Assembly (NCBI RefSeq): GCF_000013205.1
Contig: NC_007775.1
Coordinates: 248,001 to 312,000, forward strand
Origin: Synechococcus sp. JA-3-3Ab
Lineage (GTDB): Bacteria; Cyanobacteriota; Cyanobacteriia; Thermostichales; Thermostichaceae
Length of the DNA: 64,000 nucleotides
Reading direction: 5' to 3'
Part shown: piece by piece, positions 19,160 to 27,782 of the stretch
How positions within the stretch are numbered: position 1 is the first letter of the stretch
Layout: every line of letters begins with the position of its first letter
Translations under genes and position numbers: made by a program
Notes under the pieces: generated by a model
What the model was told of the DNA's origin: nothing
Seen by the model: the letters and a program-made list of their open reading frames with translations, nothing else
The model's database searches: none

Positions 19160-20629
19160 CTAGCCGAGATCCCAGGTGTGTACCGGCCGGCCTTGCCGCT
19201 GCCGTTCCCAGTAGGCACAGGTCAATTGTTGCATATCTTTACCATGCCGAGCCACGTAGCGGCGCTGCCAGGTGGCCCCATTCTGCCCCGACTCTACCCG
19301 GGCGCGGAGAATGCCCAGATACTCCTGGATATCCTGGGGGGCCAAGTCCAGTTGCGCCAAGCCCGCCTCTGCTTGCGGGATCAGCTCTTGCAGCAGCAAT
19401 TGGCGCAGGGATCCCTGCCAACCGTTGAGCCAAGTGATGGGGGCCTCGAGGCCGAAGCGGGCGGCCGCGTAGAAATTGGCGCGGCACTGGGCAAAGCTCA
19501 GCTCCTGCTCCGGGGGAAGGGGTCGGGCTCCCAGGGCTTGCACCAGGCCAAAGTAGAAGGCTGCATTGGCGATCATGTCCGGCAGGGTGGGGCCTGCTGC
19601 GGCCACCCGCTGTTCGATGCGCAGATGGGGATAGGGATCCACCCCCACCAGAGGGCGGTTCCAGCGCCAGATGGTGCCGTTGTGGAGGCGCAGATGGGCC
19701 AGCTCCCAGGGAGAGGCGGCCAACGTTTGCGGCAGCACCACCGGGTAGCAGCGTAGATTTTCCCAGAACAACTCCATCAGGGACTCTTGCACATAGCCTT
19801 GCCCAAAGGTGACGCGAGGTTGGTGGGTGGGGGCAAGGGGGGGTGGGCCATCCAACGCCTGCTCAAACACAGGGATGCGGGTTTCCGCCCATAGGTCGTG
19901 CCCGAACAGATAGGGAGAATTGGCCGCCAGCGCTACCAAGGGGGCCGACACGAGCAGGGAAGCGTTGAAGTAACGGGCCGCTTGGTGGGGGGCCACCTGC
20001 AGATGGATTTGAAAAGAGGTGGTGGCTGCCTCCAGCATGACGTTTGGGTGGGTGACCCGCAGCAGGGTGGCAGGCCCTTCGATTGTCAGCCCCAGGGGCG
20101 GGATCCTGGAGGGTTGCTCGCGCCGGTGCAGGTTCAGGATCTGCTCGTTGAGGGCCAGATAGCGTTTGCGGGGGGAGATCATCTCCAAGGTTAGCTGCTG
20201 CTGCTGCAGCGTGGGTAAAATGCCGATGGTCATCAGCCCTGCCTGCAGTTGCTCGGCCACTCGGCAACAGCGATCCCACCTCTGTTCCAGCTCTTGGCGG
20301 AGCTGCTGCAGAGCGGATGCAACCAAAACCTGGGGCCGGCTGTTGAGCTCGATGTTGAAGCGGGCCAGTTCCGGCACCACCAGCGGGTCGTTGACGGCCT
20401 CCAGGTAAGCTGAGTTGATCGGGGCCGGATCTCCCTGGGGGGTGACCAGCCAAGCTTCCAGCTCAAACCCGCCCACCGGGGATCCCTGGGCAAAAGGCCG
20501 GCAAATGGGATCCAGCCCCGGCAGGCCGGCCAGCCAGCGGTCCAGCAGATCCGTCTCCTGCTGCAGCCGAGCTTTGAACTCGGCAAAGTCCTCTGCGCCA
20601 AAGCTGAGGGAGGCAATCTCTTGGCCCAT
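19160..20629 (-). CDS. Glutamate-cysteine ligase family (GCS2-like) protein
   Basis: 489 residues of the carboxylate-amine/glutamate-cysteine ligase fold. The nucleotide/Glu-binding N-terminal part shows GGFELEAWLVTPQGDPAPIN and RFNIELNSRPQVL; later come MLEAATTSFQIHLQVAPHQA and the Arg-rich HLRIEQRVAAAGPT. If it is a true ligase it makes gamma-glutamylcysteine for glutathione. It is longer than the roughly 380-residue cyanobacterial GshA and resembles the broader GCS2 group, so an uncharacterised amide-ligase role is possible. glgE lies upstream on the same strand with a 55-base gap. Confidence 0.7.
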   Translation of the reverse strand: MGQEIASLSFGAEDFAEFKARLQQETDLLDRWLAGLPGLDPICRPFAQGSPVGGFELEAWLVTPQGDPAPINSAYLEAVNDPLVVPELARFNIELNSRPQVLVASALQQLRQELEQRWDRCCRVAEQLQAGLMTIGILPTLQQQQLTLEMISPRKRYLALNEQILNLHRREQPSRIPPLGLTIEGPATLLRVTHPNVMLEAATTSFQIHLQVAPHQAARYFNASLLVSAPLVALAANSPYLFGHDLWAETRIPVFEQALDGPPPLAPTHQPRVTFGQGYVQESLMELFWENLRCYPVVLPQTLAASPWELAHLRLHNGTIWRWNRPLVGVDPYPHLRIEQRVAAAGPTLPDMIANAAFYFGLVQALGARPLPPEQELSFAQCRANFYAAARFGLEAPITWLNGWQGSLRQLLLQELIPQAEAGLAQLDLAPQDIQEYLGILRARVESGQNGATWQRRYVARHGKDMQQLTCAYWERQRQGRPVHTWDLG

Positions 20630-20684
20630 CGAGACAACTCCGCGGCTTTCGTGGATGAGATCACTGCACTGCTGGTATCGGGCT

Positions 20685-22634
20685 TCAGCTTTCGACGAGA
20701 AAAATATGGGCCGGCATCGTCCAGGGATCCAGCTTGATGTAGTTGGTGGATCCCTGCCAGGAGTACTGCTGGCCGTCCAAGAGGTCGATCACCTTGAAAG
20801 TTTGCCAGTGTTCCAAACCCAAAGCCCCCAGGTTGAGGGTGACCCAGCCAGATTGAATGTGAAACGGATCCAGATTCACCGCCACCAAAATCCGGTTGCT
20901 GCCATCAAAGGTGCGCTTGGAGTAGCAGATCAGGGCCTCGTTGTCGGTGGGGTGAAACACCAGGCTCCAGTCGCTTTGCAAAGCCGGGTTTTGCCGCCGG
21001 ATCTGGTTCACCTGCGCGATCAGAGGCCGCAAGTTATCCGGCGCGTCCAGATCCCAGTGGCGGATTTGGTATTTTTCTGAGTCCAGATACTCTTCGCTGC
21101 CGGGGCGGAGCGGGCGGTTTTCACAGAGTTCAAAAGCGGGGCCGTAGATGCCGTAGCTGGCCCCCAGCGTAGCCGCCAGGATGAGGCGCAGCATAAAAGC
21201 CGGGCGTCCCCCCTTTTGCAAAAACTCGTTCAGAATATCCGGCGTGTTGGGCCAGAGGTTGGGGCGGTAGTACTCCCGCATCGGGGTTTGGGTGAGCTCG
21301 GTGAAGTACTCGGTCAGGCCCCATTTGTCGTTGCGCCAGGTGAAGTAGGTATAGGATTGGGTGAAGCCCAGCTTGGCCAAGGATTTCATCAGCTTGGGGC
21401 GCGTAAAGGCTTCGGATAAAAAGATTGTCTCCGGGTGCTTGGCCTTGATCTCGCCGATGCACCACTCCCAGAAGCCAAAGGCTTTGGTGTGGGGATTATC
21501 CACCCGAAAGATGGTTACCCCTTGGTCGATCCAGTATTCGATAACGCTTTTTAACTCCTCCCAGAGGGCCTGCCAGTTTTCCGTCTCAAAGTCGAGAGGG
21601 TAGATATCTTGGTACTTCTTGGGCGGGTTTTCCGCATATTGAATGGTGCCGTCGGGCCGCTTTTTAAACCATTCCGGGTGCTCTTTCACATAGGGGTGAT
21701 CTGGCGAACACTGGAAGGCGATATCGAGGGCGATGTCGATGTTGAATTTTTTGGCCTCCGCCACCAAGCGATGAAAATCCTCCAGGGATCCCAGTTGGGG
21801 ATGGATGGCCTTGTGCCCGCCTTCTGGCCCGCCGATGGCCCAGGGGGAGCCCACGTCATCCGGCTCCGCCGTCATGGCGTTGTTTTTGCCCTTGCGGAAG
21901 GTGCGCCCGATGGGGTGGATGGGGGGCAGGTAAAGCACATCAAAGCCCATCTCGGCAATCTGCGGCAGGCGGGCGATCACATCCTGGAAGGTGCCGTGGG
22001 TGTGCTCGTCAGGGCCACAGGAGCGGGGAAACAGCTCGTACCAGGTGCTGAAGCGGGCCTTCTCCGGATCCACCCAGACCCGTCGCTCCGGGTAGGCGGT
22101 GACGAAGCGGCGCTCGCCGTAGAGCTGCATCAGGGATCCCAGCGTCGGGGAAAGGGCGATCTCGATAGCTGGATCCCCGCCTTGGCGGAGCATTTGGGCG
22201 TAGTTGCGCAACTTCGCCGCCAGATCCCCGCTTTGAGCCTGGGCGGCCCGCTCCACGAGCTCCGCCCCGATCAACAGCTCCACCGCCACATCCTGCTCGG
22301 CAGCCACCCGCTTGTGCAGATCCTGCTGCCAGGTTTTGAAGGGATCCACCCAGGCCAGAATCCGGTAGAAAGCTTGGCCGATTTGCGTGACCTGGAACTG
22401 GGCCCGCCAGCGGTCGTTGCCGAGGGGCTCCATGAAGATCTCCTCCCAGTCGGTTGCCCCGGCCTGGCGGAAACTGAGCACCGCCGAGAGTTGGTCGTGG
22501 CCATCGGCGAAGATGTCCGCCTCCACCACCACATACTCCCCCACCGTCCGCTTGATGGCGTAGCGCCCGCCGTCGATTTCCGGCGTCACCGCCTCGATGA
22601 TGGCGCGTTGCCGACCTTCCGTTGGCCACATCAT
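20685..22634 (-). CDS. glgE: Alpha-1,4-glucan:maltose-1-phosphate maltosyltransferase
   Basis: 649-residue GH13 enzyme that extends alpha-glucan with maltose from maltose-1-phosphate. An N-terminal beta domain (to ~120) and the helical insert are followed by the barrel: FDVLYLPPIHPIGRTFRKGK is the GlgE form of the first conserved region. The nucleophile Asp lies in TIFRVDNPHTKAFGFWEW and the acid/base Glu in IFLSEAFTRP. TFRKGKNN and HTKAF are diagnostic of GlgE over ordinary amylases. Pathway partners (TreS, maltokinase) are not in the window, but debranching-type and GT4 genes lie 5-9 kb away. Confidence 0.93.
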   Translation of the reverse strand: MMWPTEGRQRAIIEAVTPEIDGGRYAIKRTVGEYVVVEADIFADGHDQLSAVLSFRQAGATDWEEIFMEPLGNDRWRAQFQVTQIGQAFYRILAWVDPFKTWQQDLHKRVAAEQDVAVELLIGAELVERAAQAQSGDLAAKLRNYAQMLRQGGDPAIEIALSPTLGSLMQLYGERRFVTAYPERRVWVDPEKARFSTWYELFPRSCGPDEHTHGTFQDVIARLPQIAEMGFDVLYLPPIHPIGRTFRKGKNNAMTAEPDDVGSPWAIGGPEGGHKAIHPQLGSLEDFHRLVAEAKKFNIDIALDIAFQCSPDHPYVKEHPEWFKKRPDGTIQYAENPPKKYQDIYPLDFETENWQALWEELKSVIEYWIDQGVTIFRVDNPHTKAFGFWEWCIGEIKAKHPETIFLSEAFTRPKLMKSLAKLGFTQSYTYFTWRNDKWGLTEYFTELTQTPMREYYRPNLWPNTPDILNEFLQKGGRPAFMLRLILAATLGASYGIYGPAFELCENRPLRPGSEEYLDSEKYQIRHWDLDAPDNLRPLIAQVNQIRRQNPALQSDWSLVFHPTDNEALICYSKRTFDGSNRILVAVNLDPFHIQSGWVTLNLGALGLEHWQTFKVIDLLDGQQYSWQGSTNYIKLDPWTMPAHIFLVES

Positions 22635-22707
22635 GATCCCTCAGCTTGCCTTTGCCTGCTCACAGGCTTGCCAGCCTGCCCTTTCAGAATGCCCAACCGA
22701 CTTTACG

Positions 22708-24060
22708 TTAGCCCGCCGTTACCGATACATCTTCGATGCGCAGGGCGGGAAAAGCGGTGGTGCCGTTGAAAACGGTTACCTCTTGTGAGATGGCGGAGAT
22801 ATTGCGCAAACAATCGTAGAGGTTGCCGGCAATGGTGGTCTCCAGGATGGGGCGTTTTTCGCCGCCTTTAACCAAAAAGCCCCCCTTCACCACCCCGGAA
22901 AAATCGCCAGTGATGGGGTTGCTGCTGCCGGAAAGCCGGGTGACGATAATGCCCCGCTCCATCGCATACAGCTCAGACAAAGGGGTTGTCCCCGGGGCCA
23001 CGCTCAAACAGGCCGGCCCCACGCCCGGCAAGCTGCCCGCCCCCCCTGTGGCATGGCCGTTGGACGGGATCCCGGCAGCCCGGCCTTCGTAGCTGTTGTA
23101 CATGAAGTTGCAGAGGATCCCTTCATGGATCAGGGGGGTAATTTGGCGGGGGATCCCCTCGCGGTCGAAGGGCTCGATGGGGTAGCCAGGCAAGCCCAGC
23201 CCCTCGGAAACCAACGTCAACAGGGGGCTGGCGATCAGGGATCCCATCTTCTGCGCCAGCGGGCTTTTGCCTTTGCGCACCGCGTCCGCCCCCAGCACAA
23301 AGACGAGATCCCCCAGAAACTCTTCCACCACATCCGGCGGCAGGACGATGGGGCCGCGGAAGCTCTCTCCCTCGGTAGCTCCCAAGGCCCCCACACATTT
23401 CTGGACAAAGCGTTCAAAAGCCCGCTCCAGCGCCGGCACCAGATCCGCCCGCTTCTGGACGCTGTCGCCGTCGTAGGCAAAGCTGCCCACCTCGTCCCCA
23501 TCGATGGCCATGCCGAACAGGGATCCGCCCGCCTCGACGCTGTGGTAGTTGGCGCGGATGCCGGTGGAAGAAGCAATGGCCACGGTATCCTCTTCTACGC
23601 TGAACGAGCCGCTGTCGATGGTGATGCGCGGGTCTTGGGAGCGCACCCACTCCACCAGTTGGGATCCCAGTTGCGTCAGCTCGGCGGCATCCAGTTCCAG
23701 CAGGCCTGGGTCAAGGGCAAAAGGCACCTGGGGCAGGGGCTGGGGATCTGGCAGGCCGTTGAGGGGATCCGCCGGCGAAGCCTTGGCCATGGCCACCGCC
23801 TCAGCAGCCGTCTCCGCCAGATCCTCAGGGCGGTTGGAGGTGGCAAAGCCCAGCCTGCCGCCGCAGAAAACCCGGATGCCGAACAGGGTCTCGCTGCTGC
23901 TGCGGGCCAGGTTGAGGTCATTTTTCTCAAAGGTGACTTCCGTCTCGCGGCCTGAGTTGGCGAACACCTCTGCTTGGTCAGCTCCGGCAGCCAAAGCCTT
24001 TTGCACACCCTGTTCGCAGAGATCCAGCAGGTTTTCAGGAGAAATGACGGAGCCGGCCAT
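22708..24060 (-). CDS. TldE/PmbA-type metalloprotease subunit
   Basis: 450 residues of the TldD/TldE family. The N-terminus has AGADQAEVFANSGRETEVTF and FGIRVFCGGRLGFATSNRPE; the C-terminal part has TGGAGSLPGVGPACLSVAPG, GSSNPITGDFSG and VKGGEKRPILETTIAGNL. It lacks the HExxxH zinc motif of TldD and so is the TldE/PmbA partner. The heterodimer trims unfolded or modified peptides. TldD is not in this window. The gene ends about 75 bases before the glgE start on the same strand. Confidence 0.88.
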   Translation of the reverse strand: MAGSVISPENLLDLCEQGVQKALAAGADQAEVFANSGRETEVTFEKNDLNLARSSSETLFGIRVFCGGRLGFATSNRPEDLAETAAEAVAMAKASPADPLNGLPDPQPLPQVPFALDPGLLELDAAELTQLGSQLVEWVRSQDPRITIDSGSFSVEEDTVAIASSTGIRANYHSVEAGGSLFGMAIDGDEVGSFAYDGDSVQKRADLVPALERAFERFVQKCVGALGATEGESFRGPIVLPPDVVEEFLGDLVFVLGADAVRKGKSPLAQKMGSLIASPLLTLVSEGLGLPGYPIEPFDREGIPRQITPLIHEGILCNFMYNSYEGRAAGIPSNGHATGGAGSLPGVGPACLSVAPGTTPLSELYAMERGIIVTRLSGSSNPITGDFSGVVKGGFLVKGGEKRPILETTIAGNLYDCLRNISAISQEVTVFNGTTAFPALRIEDVSVTAG

Positions 24061-24213
24061 AGAAAACTTGAGATCCGCAAGAGAACAGTTCTATTATCGA
24101 CCCTAGCAGCAAGGCCTGCCCCAGGAACGGGGCCCAGAAGAGCGCGCCTGTTTCAAGCGGTTCCCTCAGGCGCCGGGATCCGTTTGCCGGCGGTTTTCCG
24201 GATCCCTATCGGA

Positions 24214-24627
24214 TCAGGGCTGCTCCAGGGGCTGATCTGAAAAAAGCAGGGGGGCAATGTTGGCTGCCTGGTTGAGCGGGATCTCGTCGTGGATGGCGTA
24301 CTGATAGAACTGATCCAGCCGCTGACACAAACCTTCTGGGGTCAAAGCCTGCACGTTGGAGCTGATGATGTAGCTCTGGGCAGGAGAGGCCCGAAAGGCC
24401 TGAAAGGCTTTGCGACAAAAGGCCTGCTTGGCCTCAGGATCCGCCTGGCGCCACTCCGGCCCCGTCAGTTTGCCGGATAGTGCCGGCTGGGTGGCCGCCC
24501 AAGCGCTGGACGCGACCAGGGGCAGTCCTGTTGCCAAGATCAGGCCAGCCAGGATCAGAAACAGAAGGCCTCCCTTTAAAAATATCTGACGAGAAAAGAA
24601 CTGAAGCCGTTGCCAGTGTTGCCCCAT
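24214..24627 (-). CDS. Small exported or membrane-anchored protein, unknown
   Basis: From the ATG at 24627 it has 137 residues: a basic N-terminus (MGQHWQRLQFFSRQIFLKG), a hydrophobic run LLFLILAGLILATGLPLVAS with a possible signal-peptidase site after SSAWA, then a mature part of about 90 residues. The mature part is acidic and helical, with two cysteines (KQAFCRKAFQAF, PEGLCQRLDQFY) that could form a disulphide. The frame is open from 24837; the ATG at 24660 is an alternative. I do not recognise a family. Confidence 0.6.
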   Translation of the reverse strand: MGQHWQRLQFFSRQIFLKGGLLFLILAGLILATGLPLVASSAWAATQPALSGKLTGPEWRQADPEAKQAFCRKAFQAFRASPAQSYIISSNVQALTPEGLCQRLDQFYQYAIHDEIPLNQAANIAPLLFSDQPLEQP

Positions 24628-24760
24628 GGTTGGATAGGCTAAAGGTATCCCTTCGATCATACCGATCGCAGGAGAATCCAAAGCGGACAGCTTCTGCTCG
24701 TTTTGCCTGCTCCCCAGGGTTCTTGTAACCGTCAAAAAAGCTTGGCCGATCTCAAAACAA

Positions 24761-25051
24761 TTGCCAGCACCCGTCCGTCCCGTGGCTCGCAGCAAACCCC
24801 GCCAAAAACAGCGTTTTCCCCACCTCCTCGGCTCCAAGTGGACTTCCGTTCAGCCGGTGATGGGTTGGCGACATTTTCAGGTCGCCGCCCGCCAAGAGGG
24901 AGAAGGGGGGCTGGTGTTTGCCGAGCTGAGGGCCGTCTGCGATCCCCAGGTGCGCCTCTGGGTCAACGCCGCCACCCTCAAGAACCGGGATCTCTGGCAG
25001 CCGGGCTGGGCACCGCTGGAAGACGGGATCCCTCTAGCGCTGTATCCTTAA
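24761..25051 (+). CDS. Tryptophan-rich conserved protein (TIGR02450 type)
   Basis: 96 residues from a TTG. The core GSKWTSVQPVMGWRHFQVAA, then FAELRAVCDPQVRLWVNAAT and NRDLWQPGWAPL is the pattern of the small Trp-rich family found in cyanobacteria and marine bacteria, of unknown function. The first ~25 residues are basic and poorly conserved, so a later start is possible. It is divergent from the unknown exported protein and 29 bases before the zinc-ribbon protein. Confidence 0.72.
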   Translation: MPAPVRPVARSKPRQKQRFPHLLGSKWTSVQPVMGWRHFQVAARQEGEGGLVFAELRAVCDPQVRLWVNAATLKNRDLWQPGWAPLEDGIPLALYP

Positions 25052-25080
25052 GCAAGGGGGAGAAGTCTCGGAGAAAAAAG

Positions 25081-25242
25081 ATGCCCAGGTGCGATGTCTG
25101 CGGGAAAGAGCTCAGCTACAGCGATTATCAGTGGGCCAAGCGCTGTACCAATCCCTACGGGAAATCCCACCTCATCTGCTTCGACTGCTACAGTGGCTCT
25201 TCTTGTCCCATCTGCTACTCCCCTCTCGAGTCGGCAGAATAG
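25081..25242 (+). CDS. Small CxxC zinc-ribbon protein
   Basis: 53 residues beginning MPRCDVCGKELSY. Cysteine pairs CDVC, CFDC and CPIC plus single Cys and His residues could bind one or two zinc ions, like a double zinc ribbon. It may act as a protein- or RNA-binding adaptor, but no function can be assigned. A purine-rich stretch (GGGGGAGAAGTCTCGGAG) lies upstream. It is short but clean and in line with its neighbours. Confidence 0.65.
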   Translation: MPRCDVCGKELSYSDYQWAKRCTNPYGKSHLICFDCYSGSSCPICYSPLESAE

Positions 25243-25343
25243 AGAGAGGTCGTTCTCAAAAGCCGCTTGTCCTCTCCCCGTGAGCCAAGCTCTTGGGAGG
25301 AAGTGGCAGAGGTCTCGATGGTTTTCCCAAGGGAGCCCGAACA

Positions 25344-25817
25344 GTGCGCATTGGCCAGGGCTATGACATCCACCGCCTCGTCGAGGGGCGCCCCCTGATC
25401 CTAGGTGGGATCCGGATCCCTTACGAAAAAGGGCTGTTGGGCCACAGCGACGCCGACGTGCTCACCCACGCCATCATGGACGCTCTCCTGGGGGCCGCCG
25501 CCCTGCGGGACATCGGCTACTACTTTCCCCCCGAAGACGAGCGCTGGAAGGGGGCAGACAGCATTCTCCTCTTGCAGCAGGTGGTGCAACTGGTAGGCCA
25601 AGAGGGCTGGCGCATTGCCAATGTCGATAGCGTCGTGGTAGCGGAGCAGCCTAAGCTCAAGCCCCACATCCCCGCCATACAGGCCCGCCTGGCCGAGGCC
25701 ATGCAACTATCGCCCAAACAAGTAGGCGTGAAGGCCACCACCAACGAAAAACTGGGCCCCGTCGGCCAGGGAGAAGCCATGGCCGCCTTTGCCGTCGTCC
25801 TGTTGCTGGAACGCTGA
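25344..25817 (+). CDS. ispF: 2-C-methyl-D-erythritol 2,4-cyclodiphosphate synthase
   Basis: MEP pathway for isoprenoids: closes the cyclic diphosphate with loss of CMP. Metal ligands lie in GQGYDIHRL and [20 protein letters not shown]; the CMP-binding end reads [20 protein letters not shown]. 157 residues, usual for the trimeric enzyme. The start is the GTG at 25344 ([10 protein letters not shown]); the open frame upstream has no family match. Another MEP-pathway gene, ispE, is at 44938. Confidence 0.96.
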   Translation: MRIGQGYDIHRLVEGRPLILGGIRIPYEKGLLGHSDADVLTHAIMDALLGAAALRDIGYYFPPEDERWKGADSILLLQQVVQLVGQEGWRIANVDSVVVAEQPKLKPHIPAIQARLAEAMQLSPKQVGVKATTNEKLGPVGQGEAMAAFAVVLLLER

Positions 25818-25930
25818 GCCGCCGCTTTCTGGGAAGCACCTGGTCATCGCGCTGCCCAAGCTGCCAAACTGGCAAGCAACCGCTTCAAAAGTTTGCCCCA
25901 ATTGCCGTGCAACCCCCTGCTGCCTCGATT

Positions 25931-25954
25931 GGGAGAGGGGCTGGGGGTGAGGGG
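25931..25954. repeat. Dispersed palindromic repeat, copy 3
   Basis: GGGAGAGGGGCTGGGGGTGAGGGG, same orientation as the unit at 9357 but lacking its first arm. It lies in the leader of the solute-binding lipoprotein gene. Confidence 0.65.
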
Positions 25955-25999
25955 CGCTGGCGGGCCCTTTCAAACTTGCTCGGATACTCAGCCAAGGAA

Positions 26000-27781
26000 A
26001 TGGCAGGCCAAAACACCACCTCAACAGAGCAGCTCAAGAGAAGCCTTTTTGTTCCCCTATTCCTAGGGATCCTCCTCCTCTGGCTTGGCGCCTGTGCTGC
26101 TCCCGCCCGCCCGCCCCATCTCATTGCCACCGTTACCTCGGATCCCAAAACCTTCAACACCTATCTGGCCACCGAGAGCTCCAGCCGCGACGCCATCGCC
26201 TACCTAGAGGCGGGCCTGGTCACCCTCGATGAAGATACCCTCCTGCCCAAGCCGGAGCTGGCGGAAGGCTGGGAAGTGTCTGAGGACGGCTTGCGCTATG
26301 TCTTTACTTTGCGGGAGGGGCTGCGCTGGTCGGACGGGGAGCTCCTGACGGCGGCAGATGTGGACTTTACCTTCAACCGCATCATCTTCGACGAGCGGAT
26401 CCCGACCTCGGCGCGGGATGTGTTGCGCATCGGCGAGGCGGGGGCGCTGCCCCAGGTGCGGGCCTTGGACGAGCGGCGGGTTGAGTTTGTCCTGCCGGAG
26501 CCCTTCGCCCCCTTCCTGTTGCAGGCCGGATCCCCTCTCTTGCCCAAGCACATTCTGGAGCCCACCGTGGAGCAGGTGGACGGCCAGGGCAACCCCCTCT
26601 TTTTGCAGACCTGGGGAGTTGACACGCCGGTGCAGGAATTGGTGGGGGCCGGCCCCTACGTCTTGCAGGAATATACCCCCGGCCAGCGGCTGGTGTACCG
26701 CCCCAACCCCTACTACTGGAAAGGGGAAGGGATCCCGCGCATCGAGCGGGTCATCCTGCGCATCGTGGACTCGGAAGATACGGCCCTGTTGCAGTTTCGC
26801 TCCGGCGAGACCGACGTGTTTTCGGTGCGGGGCAGAGACTTTCAGCTCCTGAAGCGGGAAGAAAAGCGGGATCAGTTCACGATTTACAATCTCGGCCCCA
26901 CCCTCAACAACAATTTCTTTGCCTTCAACCTCAGCCGGGCCCGCAACCCCCAAACCGGACGGCCCTTTGTGGATCCCGTCAAAAGCCGCTGGTTCAACGA
27001 TTTGAACTTCCGCCGGGCGGTGGCCCACGCCCTAAACCGCCAGTTTTACGTCGAGAGCGTCCTGCAGGGGTTGGGCGAGATCCAGCACTCGGTCTTCTCC
27101 CCCGCCAGCCCCTTCTACCTCAGCCCAGCAGAGGGCCTGCCCACCTACGACTACGATCCCGAGAAGGCGCGGCAACTGCTCTTGGCTGCCGGCTATACCT
27201 ACGACGCCGAAGGCCACCTGCGGGATCCCGACGGCAACCGCGTCCGCTTCAGCCTGATCACCAACGCCGGCAACAACCAGCGGGAGGCCACCGGCGCCTT
27301 GATCAAGGCCGACCTGGCGCGGATCGGCATCACCGTGGACTTCACCCCCATCGCCTTCAACACGGTGGTGCAGCGCACCGACAGCCGCGACTGGGAAACC
27401 TTGTTGCTGGGCTTTGGCGGCGGCGGCACCGAGCCCAACAACGGCTCCAACATCTGGCGCAGCGATGGCCGCCTGCACCTGTTTAACCTGGGGGATCTGC
27501 CCGGCAACCCCGCCGAAGGGGTGGAGGTGAGCGATTGGGAGCGGGAGATCGACCGCATTTTTATCGCAGGGGTGCGGGAGCTGGACTTTGAAAAGCGCAA
27601 GGCCCTCTACGACCGCTTTCAAGTGATCATCCAGGAACAACTGCCCCAGATCGGCACCTTCAATCCCCTGGTGCTCTCGGCCCTGCGCAACCGCCTGCAA
27701 GGGGTGGATCCCCGCCCCATCCTCGGCCCTCTCTGGAACCTGGATCAGCTCTCCATCCAGGACGTGCTGCAGGAGCGGTAG
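26000..27781 (+). CDS. ABC transporter solute-binding lipoprotein, family 5
   Basis: 593 residues from the ATG at 26000, preceded by AAGGA. A signal peptide ends in the lipobox LGAC (Cys about residue 28), so the protein is anchored outside the inner membrane. The body matches family 5 oligopeptide/dipeptide binding proteins: ELAEGWEVSEDGLRYVFTL, LTAADVDFTFNRI, NPYYWKG, RRAVAHALNRQFYVE and YDPEKARQLLLAAGY. The substrate is unknown and no permease or ATPase gene is adjacent. The upstream frame to 25907 translates a dispersed repeat and is not likely to be coding. Confidence 0.92.
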   Translation: MAGQNTTSTEQLKRSLFVPLFLGILLLWLGACAAPARPPHLIATVTSDPKTFNTYLATESSSRDAIAYLEAGLVTLDEDTLLPKPELAEGWEVSEDGLRYVFTLREGLRWSDGELLTAADVDFTFNRIIFDERIPTSARDVLRIGEAGALPQVRALDERRVEFVLPEPFAPFLLQAGSPLLPKHILEPTVEQVDGQGNPLFLQTWGVDTPVQELVGAGPYVLQEYTPGQRLVYRPNPYYWKGEGIPRIERVILRIVDSEDTALLQFRSGETDVFSVRGRDFQLLKREEKRDQFTIYNLGPTLNNNFFAFNLSRARNPQTGRPFVDPVKSRWFNDLNFRRAVAHALNRQFYVESVLQGLGEIQHSVFSPASPFYLSPAEGLPTYDYDPEKARQLLLAAGYTYDAEGHLRDPDGNRVRFSLITNAGNNQREATGALIKADLARIGITVDFTPIAFNTVVQRTDSRDWETLLLGFGGGGTEPNNGSNIWRSDGRLHLFNLGDLPGNPAEGVEVSDWEREIDRIFIAGVRELDFEKRKALYDRFQVIIQEQLPQIGTFNPLVLSALRNRLQGVDPRPILGPLWNLDQLSIQDVLQER

Positions 27782-27782
27782 C

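Noticed and set aside
21609-22769. 386-codon plus-strand frame opposite glgE
   Set aside because: Shadow of glgE; no family features, and it would start inside a conserved catalytic gene.
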